Made by a program: the position numbers and the translations under genes
IMG/VR virus record: IMGVR_UViG_3300030430_002165
Coordinates: 1 to 28,416 of that record
Length of the DNA: 28,416 bases
From: a virus
Strand: one strand, 5' to 3'
Shown here: positions 1 to 5,460 of the stretch, one piece after another
How the letters are laid out: each line of letters opens with the position of its first letter
Numbering within the stretch: position 1 is the stretch's first letter
The notes under the pieces: model-generated
The model's database searches: none
What the model was told of the DNA's origin: nothing
The model's input: the letters and a program-made list of their open reading frames with translations, nothing else

Positions 1-375
1 GGCAATGTGACCAGGAACATTTTCAAAAACACAGTAAGCGGGTCTTTTGAGTGCAATAATTTTATGTATCCAGGGCCAGATGTGGCGTGGATCTTCGGTC
101 CCTTCTTGTTTACCCGCGACGCTGAAAGGTTGGCACGGATAGCCCGAAGTGAGGATTGTGTTTGACCAGTCAAGGTCTGTGGAAATAAATCTTTCTGTGT
201 CATTTGCTAATTCCTTTACATCATTACATATTTTTACGTTTGGAAATCTTTTCTTTAATATATCTCTTGTCCATTCTTCTATATCACAAAATAAAATGGG
301 CTTACTAAGTCCTGCATCCATGAAACCTTTAGCAAAACCACCTATACCAGAACATAGATCAATATGATTCATCAT
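1..375 (-). CDS. C5-cytosine DNA methyltransferase, N-terminal part (truncated by window edge)
   Basis: The reverse strand reads open for 125 codons from an ATG at 375 (a second ATG follows at 372) to the left edge. Seen: an SAM-binding start LCSGIGGFAKGF, then catalytic motif IV GYPCQPFSVAGK with the nucleophilic Cys at about residue 81, then motif VI ENV at about 118-120. These order and spacings are those of Dcm/M.HhaI-type enzymes, which transfer a methyl group from SAM to C5 of cytosine in duplex DNA. The C-terminal target-recognition half lies outside the window. An AAGGA sequence precedes the start; the gene overlaps the upstream one by about 17 nt. The first ~65 codons are much more AT-rich than the catalytic part. 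The likely role is self-protection from host restriction or marking of phage DNA (inference). Confidence 0.95.
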   Translation of the reverse strand, partial: MMNHIDLCSGIGGFAKGFMDAGLSKPILFCDIEEWTRDILKKRFPNVKICNDVKELANDTERFISTDLDWSNTILTSGYPCQPFSVAGKQEGTEDPRHIWPWIHKIIALKRPAYCVFENVPGHIA

Positions 376-559
376 TTTTCTTTTCCTTTTTTCTTTGATA
401 GTACTTTCTTAAGTATTCATTATACTTTTCTCTATTTTTTTCTCTTGAGACTTTGTTTTGTTCTAATCTTTTCTCTTTGTTATTTTGATAAAAAAGTTTA
501 TCATACTCTTTTATCTTCTCACGATTTTTATCTCTCCATTTTTGTCTTGATGATGTCAT
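359..559 (-). CDS. Small charged helical protein, unknown function
   Basis: A 66-residue, strongly Lys/Glu/Arg/Asn-rich protein without a recognised domain. It contains loosely repeated units of the form KNREKxxEYxxxYYQ (around residues 11-25 and 41-56), a pattern seen in the low-complexity N-terminal parts of many phage HNH-type and unknown proteins, but no HNH residues are present. Start ATG at 559 follows AAGGAC by about 6 nt. The 3' end overlaps the methyltransferase start, so the two are probably translationally coupled in the leftward operon. Existence as a gene is supported by the RBS and overlap; function is not known. Confidence 0.6.
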   Translation of the reverse strand: MTSSRQKWRDKNREKIKEYDKLFYQNNKEKRLEQNKVSREKNREKYNEYLRKYYQRKKEKKNDESY

Positions 560-579
560 TTTATGTCCTTATCTTTAAA

Positions 580-595
580 TGTTTCACATGAAACA
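580..595. promoter_or_regulatory. parS-like palindrome
   Basis: TGTTTCACATGAAACA differs at one central base from the widely conserved bacterial ParB-binding site TGTTTCACGTGAAACA. Both 7-nt arms (TGTTTCA and TGAAACA) are intact. It lies in the 41-nt gap between two leftward genes, not in coding sequence. An overlapping palindrome CACATG-AAA-CATGTG (585-599) could instead form a small hairpin. ParB binding is an inference. Confidence 0.5.
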
Positions 596-600
596 TGTGT

Positions 601-927
601 TTACGCTCTATAATCTAGTAGAAGCTCCTCATCTTTTTGTATTTTTGTTGTAGTTACTAGTCTAAAGATTTTATACCCATCCCAATCATATGTAAGTACT
701 AAACAACAGTTTGATTCAGTTCCTTCAGGTGCATCATTGAGAAATCCACCTAGGGGAGTTCTAATAAAAGTAGAAAACAAAGGAACTTTAATATGAGTTT
801 CTGCTAGTTCTGTATCAGCATCAATAACTTCTTTTGCAAATATACCATGACCCTCAACCTTACTAACATCTATATAAACCTCTTTAGGTAAAGGATTATA
901 ATAATATTTGTTATAAATTAACTGCAT
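601..927 (-). CDS. SET-domain protein (putative lysine methyltransferase fold)
   Basis: A 108-residue protein with the order of SET-domain landmarks: an N-terminal VEGHGIFAKE segment (residues 24-33, matching the S-x-hGxGhFA start of the fold), a central GGFLNDAPEGTESNC segment (60-74) where canonical SET proteins have the NHS knot, and a C-terminal KDEELLLDY (98-106) equivalent to GEELxxDY. SET enzymes methylate protein lysines using SAM; the NHS motif is altered here, so activity is uncertain. ATG at 927 was preferred to an in-frame ATG at 948 because AGAGGAGATGAGACC sits directly before it. It overlaps the upstream gene by 10 nt in the leftward operon. The substrate, host or phage, is unknown. 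Confidence 0.75.
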   Translation of the reverse strand: MQLIYNKYYYNPLPKEVYIDVSKVEGHGIFAKEVIDADTELAETHIKVPLFSTFIRTPLGGFLNDAPEGTESNCCLVLTYDWDGYKIFRLVTTTKIQKDEELLLDYRA

Positions 928-1151
928 GGTCTCATCTCCTCTGTCCATTCTTCATACTCACTCTCAAGTTGTTCATTGTTTGCGTCTTTTAACCATTCCC
1001 AAGAATTGTTAGAAATTTTGTTCATGTATATACAAAACTCGACTTTCTCATCTCTCTTCTTCGTCAAGTTTTTTTCTTTTTCAATAAGTTTAAACCACTC
1101 TTCATCTTTAGATTCACTCCCAATAAATTGTCTGTTTAATTGGTCATACAT
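918..1151 (-). CDS. Hypothetical acidic protein
   Basis: A 77-residue protein rich in Glu, Lys, Asn and Trp, with no domain I recognise. The segment from about residue 44 onward (SNNSWEWLKD, then SEYEEWTEE) has a W-x-x-W/E pattern resembling other small proteins of this operon. It begins at ATG 1151 with the operon's shared start module AAGGAGAATGAAAAATG; here five A residues put the upstream ATG out of frame. Its 3' end runs over the SET gene start, consistent with coupled translation. Function unknown. Confidence 0.6.
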   Translation of the reverse strand: MYDQLNRQFIGSESKDEEWFKLIEKEKNLTKKRDEKVEFCIYMNKISNNSWEWLKDANNEQLESEYEEWTEEMRPCS

Positions 1152-1190
1152 TTTTCATTCTCCTTATTTCTTTTTTTAAATAATTTATAT

Positions 1191-1688
1191 TCATTTCTCT
1201 TGTATTTGTTTTAATGCATCTCTTGTGAATGCTCTTTCTTCTGCATTTGGCTGATGATCTCTACCACAGATCCATTGCAACAAACCTTTTGGATGGTCAG
1301 GTTTGCCTGGTATCCATTTAGCCTTTTGTAAATAGAAGCCTGCTGCTTTCAGTGAAGCACCATGCTCTGTTGGTTTTGTGTAAGTGATGATACACCTATA
1401 GCCCATAGCAAAGCAGGCATCCTTAGCCCTAGCTATGAGATATGATGCTGTGTTTTTTGGTGCTTCAGGTGTAGTACATAAACGTCTGATCTCTACATGA
1501 TCTCTTCTCTTTGACCAAGCAGAACTACACCTATCGACTGTCACGATACCGAAACACTCAGACCATCTTGAGCAACTATGCTTGACTGCTCCTATTGAGA
1601 ACATATGCCTAGCAAGTGGTTTGCTGTGTCTGTGAAACGAGCCGACAATATTCTGTGACTGCTTCAGATTTAGATTGATGTGATACAT
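1191..1688 (-). CDS. XF1762-family/GNAT-like protein, possibly related to Mom DNA-modification enzymes
   Basis: A 165-residue protein that I recognise as the phage XF1762 type, an acetyltransferase-like fold. Seen: FHRHSKP near residue 18, RRLCTTPEAPKNTASYL (68-84), MGYRCIITYTKPTEHGASL (95-113) and KAAGF (114-118), the usual landmarks in order. Known: such genes are frequent in tailed phages and have been linked to Mu Mom, which makes a modified adenine that blocks restriction. Inferred: a role in DNA modification alongside the nearby C5 methyltransferase. ATG 1688 follows AAAAGG by 6-7 nt. G+C content is clearly higher (about 40%) than in neighbouring small genes, suggesting separate acquisition. 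A generic acetyltransferase remains possible. Confidence 0.75.
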   Translation of the reverse strand: MYHINLNLKQSQNIVGSFHRHSKPLARHMFSIGAVKHSCSRWSECFGIVTVDRCSSAWSKRRDHVEIRRLCTTPEAPKNTASYLIARAKDACFAMGYRCIITYTKPTEHGASLKAAGFYLQKAKWIPGKPDHPKGLLQWICGRDHQPNAEERAFTRDALKQIQEK

Positions 1689-1713
1689 TTTGATACCTTT
1701 TATTTATTTGTTG

Positions 1714-1866
1714 TTACTTCTTATCCTGTTTATCCTCCATTAATTTATTTAACTCTATAATTTCACTATAGATTTGACTTATTTTAGCTTGAGTATTTTT
1801 TATATGTTGATCACAAACATCAACATGTAATCCTAATTCATCAAGTATTTCTTTTATTGATCTCAT
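1714..1866 (-). CDS. Small coiled-coil-like protein (50 aa)
   Basis: A 50-residue reading frame with a strong start: GGAGAGTGAAAATG, a one-base variant of the start module shared by this operon. The protein begins MRSIKEILDELG and continues as a single amphipathic, heptad-like helix (KISQIYSEIIELNKLMED) with a charged Lys/Asp tail. It fills the gap between the XF1762-like gene and the next gene, leaving only 2 nt to the latter. Function unknown; a small oligomerising or regulatory peptide would fit. The conserved RBS spacing and tight packing are the main evidence that it is real. Confidence 0.65.
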   Translation of the reverse strand: MRSIKEILDELGLHVDVCDQHIKNTQAKISQIYSEIIELNKLMEDKQDKK

Positions 1867-1868
1867 TT

Positions 1869-2054
1869 TCACTCTCCTTTCCATTTTTTACAAAAAGTAT
1901 TTAACCATTTTGATTGTTCTTCAGTTAATTGAGTGCCATCACGATCCATATTCCACATGAGCATTAAATCGGCACTCTCTAATTGTAAATTATTTTTTTC
2001 ACCCCAATCCTCAAACTCTTTATGTAGTCTTTCGTTCCAACCATCATTAGTCAT
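1869..2054 (-). CDS. Small hypothetical protein, paralogue of the gene at 5115-5318
   Basis: A 61-residue protein, MTNDGWNERLHKEFEDWG..., ending in a W-L-N-x-F-C-x-x-W segment. It aligns along nearly its whole length, without needing gaps, to the plus-strand protein at 5115-5318 (shared WNExLHxxFxxWGxKNNLxL, SADLML and KWLxxFCxxW). Start ATG at 2054 was chosen over the in-frame ATG at 2060 because GGGAG lies directly against the latter and 7-8 nt before the former. No known domain. Retention of two divergent copies on opposite strands of the divergent promoter suggests a dosage or timing role, but none can be named. Confidence 0.65.
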   Translation of the reverse strand: MTNDGWNERLHKEFEDWGEKNNLQLESADLMLMWNMDRDGTQLTEEQSKWLNTFCKKWKGE

Positions 2055-2077
2055 TTTCATTCTCCCTAAATAAAGTT

Positions 2078-2479
2078 TCAATAATGTCGTTCCAATACTT
2101 CTCTATTCTTAACAAGTCTCTTTAAGATCAAGGTTTCTGTCCAATCATGAAAAGAATCGTCTAATAGTAATTTACCTTCTATTAATCTTTTTAACGCCAA
2201 CAAAAGATTAATATGCTGATGAATTATTACTCGTGTGGTGGCTGGATGTTGACACCACGAATAAGCTGCGATTGCAAACTCAGCCCAGTTTTCAACTAAG
2301 GTGTTCTCCTTGTTGGAATCTAATAAAATGCCTTGTTTTTCACAGAACTGCAATATTTGTTTTTTTGATTGATTGTTATACCAATTTAAGGCAGAGTTGT
2401 AGCTTTCTTCCGAAGGGTAAGGCAACTGTTCTTCTTGATTTTCTGTCAATTCAAACGTGATATATTTTGTCTTAGTCAT
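2078..2479 (-). CDS. Hypothetical protein
   Basis: A 133-residue soluble protein with no recognised domain. N-terminal region MTKTKYITFELTENQEEQL is followed by a helical, Trp/Gln/Asn-containing middle (residues 24-90) and a basic C-terminus. It has three Cys/His-rich spots (FCEKQG, WCQHPATT, HQHIN) but no regular metal-binding spacing. Start ATG at 2479 is the second ATG of ATGAAAATG; the preceding sequence is GAGAGAGAGAGAA, a weaker Shine-Dalgarno than in its neighbours, so expression may be lower. The start overlaps the 3' end of the upstream gene by 8 nt, consistent with coupling. Confidence 0.6.
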   Translation of the reverse strand: MTKTKYITFELTENQEEQLPYPSEESYNSALNWYNNQSKKQILQFCEKQGILLDSNKENTLVENWAEFAIAAYSWCQHPATTRVIIHQHINLLLALKRLIEGKLLLDDSFHDWTETLILKRLVKNREVLERHY

Positions 2480-2852
2480 TTTCATTCTCTCTCTCTCTAG
2501 AAAGTTTAGGTTTATCCCACATTTTTAACTGCTTAATGTATTCCTCTTTATCATATTCCATAGGTCTACTAAAAATAGATACCTTTGTTTCTTTTATAAT
2601 TTCTTCTATGTCATCCGATTGAATACACCAACCACTGACTCCATATTCAGCTTTTAGGAATATTGAAAACCTCAAAGAATCCTCTCCAACTCCCCTTTGT
2701 TTAGGGTTTTTATGGTCTACAAAAATTTGATACCCATTAGTGTAAAAGCTCGGGCAAGCATCATTGCCCCAACTACAATCTTCCCAACCTTCTGGGATTT
2801 TCAGGTCTTCAATGCATCTCGCAAAAAAAGTTTTTTGATAATCATTAGTCAT
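2472..2852 (-). CDS. Hypothetical protein of a type seen in marine phages
   Basis: A 126-residue protein, MTNDYQKTFFARCIEDL..., with a central segment SWGNDACPSFYTNGYQIFVD (about 28-47) and a later RFSIFLKAEYGVSGWCIQSD region. The alternation of aromatic and polar residues suggests a compact alpha/beta fold. I do not recognise a named family with certainty. Start ATG 2852 is the second ATG in GGAGAATGAAAATG. The first two codons after the start match those of the gene at 1869-2054 (MTND), so the shared start module may extend into coding sequence. Function unknown. Confidence 0.6.
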   Translation of the reverse strand: MTNDYQKTFFARCIEDLKIPEGWEDCSWGNDACPSFYTNGYQIFVDHKNPKQRGVGEDSLRFSIFLKAEYGVSGWCIQSDDIEEIIKETKVSIFSRPMEYDKEEYIKQLKMWDKPKLSRERENEND

Positions 2853-2854
2853 TT

Positions 2855-3055
2855 TCATTCTCCTTTCTTAGTTGTTATCTTTCTACGAGAACTCACTTCA
2901 AAATTATTAAATGCTTTTCCTATTCCATTTAATACATGACGATTACAAGCTAATCTTGTTGGGGGGTGGTTTGCATACTCAAGTTCCTCACGAATTACAT
3001 AGTTTAAAAGTGAATACTGTTTTCTTGTTAATTCTATTCTGTAGTATTTAGACAT
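2855..3055 (-). CDS. Small basic hypothetical protein
   Basis: A 66-residue protein starting MSKYYRIELTRKQYSLLNYV. The start at ATG 3055 is preferred over upstream in-frame codons because GGGAGG lies 8 nt before it, and because it then overlaps the upstream gene by only 8 nt. The protein has an N-terminal beta-like YYRIELTRKQY segment, a helical LLNYVIREELEYA segment and a strongly basic tail (SSRRKITTKKGE), which would suit nucleic-acid binding (weak inference). No named family recognised. This is the only gene of the inner operon whose start lacks the GGAGAATGAAAATG module. Confidence 0.6.
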   Translation of the reverse strand: MSKYYRIELTRKQYSLLNYVIREELEYANHPPTRLACNRHVLNGIGKAFNNFEVSSRRKITTKKGE

Positions 3056-3374
3056 TGTGCTTACCTCCCTTACAAATATCTTTAATACGTTGGACAACTT
3101 GATTTTTATGACCACCTATATGCCATTCAAATATATCTTCTATATCTTTACCACGTTCTCCAAGGTAGTTTCGACCATTTTTCCAATTATAAATCGTTGC
3201 GATAAGACCATCACTAAATTCTAAACTCCATGCTCCATCAATTTTGTAGCCATCATTCCAACTTGGTTGTCCAAATAATTCTACTAGCTTGTCATAACCG
3301 ACCTCAACATATCCTTTGAGAGATGTCTCATTAGTTTTACCTCCACAATTTCTTCCTAATATTTTGTATTTCAT
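3048..3374 (-). CDS. Conserved phage protein of unknown function
   Basis: A 108-residue protein. The stretch GYDKLVELFGQPSWNDGYKIDGAWSLEF followed by DGLIATIYNWKNGRNYLG and a later WHIGG is a pattern I associate with a conserved unknown protein found in many marine and other environmental phages: a short beta-rich domain with a D-G-x-x-A-T-I-Y-x-W/Y-K core. Start ATG 3374 is the second ATG of ATGAAAATG behind AAAGGAGA. The C-terminus (KDICKGGKHNV) overlaps the next gene's start by 8 nt. Because it is commonly carried with early genes, a role in takeover or replication is possible but unproven. Confidence 0.7.
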   Translation of the reverse strand: MKYKILGRNCGGKTNETSLKGYVEVGYDKLVELFGQPSWNDGYKIDGAWSLEFSDGLIATIYNWKNGRNYLGERGKDIEDIFEWHIGGHKNQVVQRIKDICKGGKHNV

Positions 3375-3392
3375 TTTCATTCTCCTTTTTTA

Positions 3393-4085
3393 TCAATGTT
3401 CAACGATTGCGACTGATTTAGCCTTTAGAAAACCTTTACACAATTTACAAGCATTGCATTGGACTCTCCTCCCAGCCTCTTTTGATGCAGGACATAGCAC
3501 CTCTTTACCCTTAACAATTTCACTTTGATCTTTCATGACTCTAAATGTCCTACGACCTAACTTCCATTGCCGCTCTGCTTCCTCAAGACTATCAGCAGAT
3601 TGCATGGCAATATGTGGATTCCAACCTAGTTGATGCGTGTAAGCCGTCCATGAATCACACTCTGATGTTAGATCATCCCAAACCTTTGAGGGAATCATAG
3701 CTGGATCACCATATGTGCCTATTCTAATAAAACGATCTCTGCCTAACTCGATTGGATCTACTTTATCATAAACACCTCTTCTATAGGCTCTCCAAACCAT
3801 CAGAACACCTTGACCTAAATTTACATAGCAAGTTCTACCTTTTGCTATCTTACGTTTTGGATCATTATTTGGTGTCCCTCTATGTTTACAATTTCCACAT
3901 ATTGCTCGATCTAAACCTGACTTTGATGCATCAAGTGGATTAACATCAGCTAGTAGGACATAGGTCTGCAAAACTTTACCAGTTTTAGTATTTTTATCTG
4001 AATATGTGCCAATAACTACGATTTCTTGTCCATCTATAGGAGAAGACCCCCTCCATATTATCCCTGATTTTGGTTGTTTGCTCAT
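3393..4085 (-). CDS. Conserved phage protein with two cysteine clusters
   Basis: A 230-residue protein, the largest complete gene of the leftward operon. Landmarks: DVNPLDASKSGLD (48-60), a first Cys cluster C63-x2-C66 with C86, the conserved CYVNLGQGVLMVWRAYRRG (86-104), RIGTYGDPAMIP (121-132), a TAYTHQLGW segment (147-155), and a C-terminal cluster C198, C210, C213, C216. I recognise the CYVNxGQxPxxVWxAYxRGxY signature as a widespread phage family of unknown function. The Cys spacing suggests zinc or another metal (inference). The 'TYGDP' and 'YTHQ' segments could line an active site, so an enzymatic role is possible. ATG 4085 has only a weak GGGTAG upstream. G+C is higher than in the flanking small genes. 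Confidence 0.75.
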   Translation of the reverse strand: MSKQPKSGIIWRGSSPIDGQEIVVIGTYSDKNTKTGKVLQTYVLLADVNPLDASKSGLDRAICGNCKHRGTPNNDPKRKIAKGRTCYVNLGQGVLMVWRAYRRGVYDKVDPIELGRDRFIRIGTYGDPAMIPSKVWDDLTSECDSWTAYTHQLGWNPHIAMQSADSLEEAERQWKLGRRTFRVMKDQSEIVKGKEVLCPASKEAGRRVQCNACKLCKGFLKAKSVAIVEH

Positions 4086-4096
4086 GATTTCTACCC

Positions 4097-4291
4097 TTAT
4101 TGTTCCGAGTCAATAATTGCTTCAATTTTCATTTCCCAAACTTCGGGATGTATGCCATGGTCCGCCATTGCTTCTACTAATTTGTCAGCAATTTCCTCAC
4201 GTTGGTCTTGTGTTAAAAGATCATGACAATCTACAACCCTTGCTTTATTTCCTTTTAATATTTTTAGTATATTTGTTAATAATTTAATCAT
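4097..4291 (-). CDS. Small hypothetical protein
   Basis: A 64-residue protein with a hydrophobic-basic N-terminus (MIKLLTNILKILKGNKARVV) and a helical acidic remainder (QREEIADKLVEAMADHGIHP). The start at ATG 4291 sits behind GGAGAATGAAAA, the operon's start module with five As, which places the decoy ATG out of frame. The N-terminal 14 residues could form a short membrane-associating amphipathic helix; this is speculative. It is separated by 11 nt from the next gene and 3 nt from the previous one. Function unknown. Confidence 0.6.
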   Translation of the reverse strand: MIKLLTNILKILKGNKARVVDCHDLLTQDQREEIADKLVEAMADHGIHPEVWEMKIEAIIDSEQ

Positions 4292-4294
4292 TTT

Positions 4295-4534
4295 TCATTC
4301 TCCTTTTTTATCTCCTACATTTATTATAAATAAATACCCACCATGCTTAGCTTCTGGGTCAGAACTTACTGTAATTTTAACATCTTCATATCTAGGCTTG
4401 GTTAAAATAAATTCTGGAAATCCCTCCGCATCTTCCCCTAAGTATTTTTTTATAGTAAAACCTTCTAACTGCTCATAATATTTTTGTGAACTAACAGCCT
4501 TTCCTTTATCTAAAGGATTATATATTACATACAT
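4295..4534 (-). CDS. Small hypothetical protein
   Basis: A 79-residue protein, MYVIYNPLDKGKAVSSQKYYEQLEGFTIKKYLG..., with an alternating beta-like pattern and a glycine-containing C-terminus (HGGYLFIINVGDKKGE). No domain recognised. The start ATG 4534 follows AGAGGAGGATAAAAA, one of the strongest ribosome binding sites in the operon, so this product may be made in quantity. It overlaps the upstream gene by 10 nt. Function unknown. Confidence 0.6.
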   Translation of the reverse strand: MYVIYNPLDKGKAVSSQKYYEQLEGFTIKKYLGEDAEGFPEFILTKPRYEDVKITVSSDPEAKHGGYLFIINVGDKKGE

Positions 4535-4746
4535 TTTTTATCCTCCTCTTGTATTTTTATTTTAATAAGACCTTTTATCTGAGATACTGTTAAATAAATC
4601 ATGATCTGATCTGTGAAAAAATCTCCCATGATGTCATTTACACCATCTTTACCTAACTCTGGCATACTTAAAATATCGTGTTCTGCATCTTCTCTCTCAG
4701 ATGAATCCAACTCTCCAAAACGTTTTTCTTCATTTGAATTTGTCAT
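4525..4746 (-). CDS. Small acidic hypothetical protein
   Basis: A 73-residue, mostly acidic protein (MTNSNEEKRFGELDSSERED...) with an amphipathic stretch IMIYLTVSQIKGLIKIKIQ near its C-terminus. Start at ATG 4746 behind GAGGAGAATAAAA, a variant of the operon's start module lacking the decoy ATG. Small acidic proteins early in phage operons are often inhibitors of host enzymes or DNA mimics; that is only a possibility here. It overlaps both neighbours by 10-17 nt, supporting coupled translation. Function unknown. Confidence 0.6.
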   Translation of the reverse strand: MTNSNEEKRFGELDSSEREDAEHDILSMPELGKDGVNDIMGDFFTDQIMIYLTVSQIKGLIKIKIQEEDKKCM

Positions 4747-4918
4747 TTTTATTCTCCTCTACTGTTCCTAAGATTACGCAAATCTTGTCATAGGTATCTT
4801 GTCCTGATGATGAGAATCTATCGTAATCCCATCCCATGTCATGGATGAGTTCTAGAAGTTTGTGACCTTCCTTACAGGCTTTAAATACACCCTGTTTGTC
4901 TGTTGATTTAATATGCAT
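4730..4918 (-). CDS. First gene of the leftward operon, hypothetical
   Basis: A 62-residue protein, MHIKSTDKQGVFKACKEGHKLLELIHDMGWDYDRFSSSGQ..., ending in a Lys/Asn-rich tail. No domain recognised. Its ATG at 4918 follows AAGGAGAATAAAA and lies about 27 nt downstream of the predicted start of transcription from the promoter at 4952-4980, so it would be the first product of the leftward transcript. First genes of early operons are commonly host-modifying; the sequence itself does not show what this one does. Confidence 0.6.
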   Translation of the reverse strand: MHIKSTDKQGVFKACKEGHKLLELIHDMGWDYDRFSSSGQDTYDKICVILGTVEENKNDKFK

Positions 4919-4951
4919 TTTTATTCTCCTTAAGATTTTTTTTCATAATTT

Positions 4952-4980
4952 ACTTTACGACAGTATATTTTTTTTGTCAA
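4952..4980 (-). promoter_or_regulatory. Leftward sigma70-like promoter
   Basis: On the minus strand TTGACA (4980-4975) is followed after exactly 17 nt by TAAAGT (4957-4952), a perfect -35 and a 4/6 -10. Transcription would start near 4945, a short leader before the first leftward ATG at 4918. No other good promoter was seen within the tightly packed operon, so it probably drives the whole leftward block. Confidence 0.6.
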
Positions 4981-5002
4981 GTATAGTTGATTCTGTTATA
5001 TA
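4974..5002 (+). promoter_or_regulatory. Rightward promoter overlapping the leftward one
   Basis: On the plus strand TTGTCA (4974-4979), 17 nt, then TATATA (4997-5002). Its -35 shares bases with the leftward -35, so RNA polymerase could not occupy both at once. A consensus TATAAT at 5014-5019 is an alternative -10 but lacks a well-spaced -35. It would drive the gene at 5115. Confidence 0.4.
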
Positions 5003-5114
5003 AAGACTTGCAATATAATTAAAAAAATGTTAAAAAAAATAATTAATTAAAATGCAATAAAATAGGTTGCTCATTCGTCTAGTTATTATAAGAACAAAAA
5101 ATAGGAAAAAAACT

Positions 5115-5318
5115 ATGAAAATTAAAAATAAAAATTCACATTGGAACGAAAAACTTCATACTCAATTTAATGAATGGGGTAAAAAAAATAATTTAAAATT
5201 AGATAGTGCCGATTTAATGCTTACAATGGGCATTGATAACAATGGTAAAAAATTAACTATAAATCAATTAAAATGGTTAGAAAATTTTTGTCAAGAATGG
5301 GATAAAGAAACTAATTAA
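5115..5318 (+). CDS. Paralogue of the leftward gene at 1869-2054
   Basis: A 67-residue protein sharing WNExLHxxFxxWGxKNNLxL, SADLML and the terminal KWLxxFCxxW with the minus-strand protein at 1869-2054. ATG 5115 was chosen because AGGAAAAAAACT precedes it and the homology begins shortly after; an in-frame ATG at 5067 lacks an RBS. It is a monocistronic unit bounded upstream by the divergent promoter and downstream by a strong terminator. Its codon use is even more AT-rich than the leftward copy. Function unknown; the conserved Trp/aromatic pattern hints at a small protein-interaction domain. Confidence 0.7.
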   Translation: MKIKNKNSHWNEKLHTQFNEWGKKNNLKLDSADLMLTMGIDNNGKKLTINQLKWLENFCQEWDKETN

Positions 5319-5334
5319 AAAAAATAATGTAATT

Positions 5335-5358
5335 AAAGACTCTTCGGAGTCTTTTTTT
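5335..5358 (+). terminator. Rho-independent terminator with UUCG loop
   Basis: Perfect 8-bp stem AAAGACTC/GAGTCTTT closed by a TTCG tetraloop and running into seven Ts. Textbook intrinsic terminator for the gene at 5115-5318, 17 nt after its stop codon. The A-run on the left arm could give some leftward function too. Confidence 0.9.
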
Positions 5359-5368
5359 ACTTTACTAA

Positions 5369-5431
5369 TCGGATCGGAATTGTATCGGATCGGAATCGGA
5401 TCGGATCGGAGTCTAATCGGATCGGATCGGA
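5369..5431. repeat. Iteron-like array of ten TCGGA pentamers
   Basis: TCGGA occurs at 5369, 5374, 5385, 5390, 5396, 5401, 5406, 5417, 5422 and 5427, arranged in blocks of 2, 2, 3 and 3 whose starts are 16, 11 and 21 nt apart. The repeats create GATC sites (CGGATCGG). The array lies in the 308-nt gene-free stretch 5319-5626, after a terminator and before an A-tract region. A two-copy remnant TCGGAATCGGA recurs at 7029-7039. An origin, partition or operator role is an inference. Confidence 0.85.
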
Positions 5432-5460
5432 TTAATATAAAAATAAACCGAAAAAATTGT

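Noticed and set aside
364-591. Plus-strand frame opposite the leftmost genes
   Set aside because: Phe/Leu-rich antisense of the minus-strand 66-aa gene, with no RBS; the truncated methyltransferase lies on the minus strand.
5370-5431. CRISPR-like repeat array
   Set aside because: Units are only 5-10 nt with no unique spacers of regular length; it is a pentamer array, not CRISPR.
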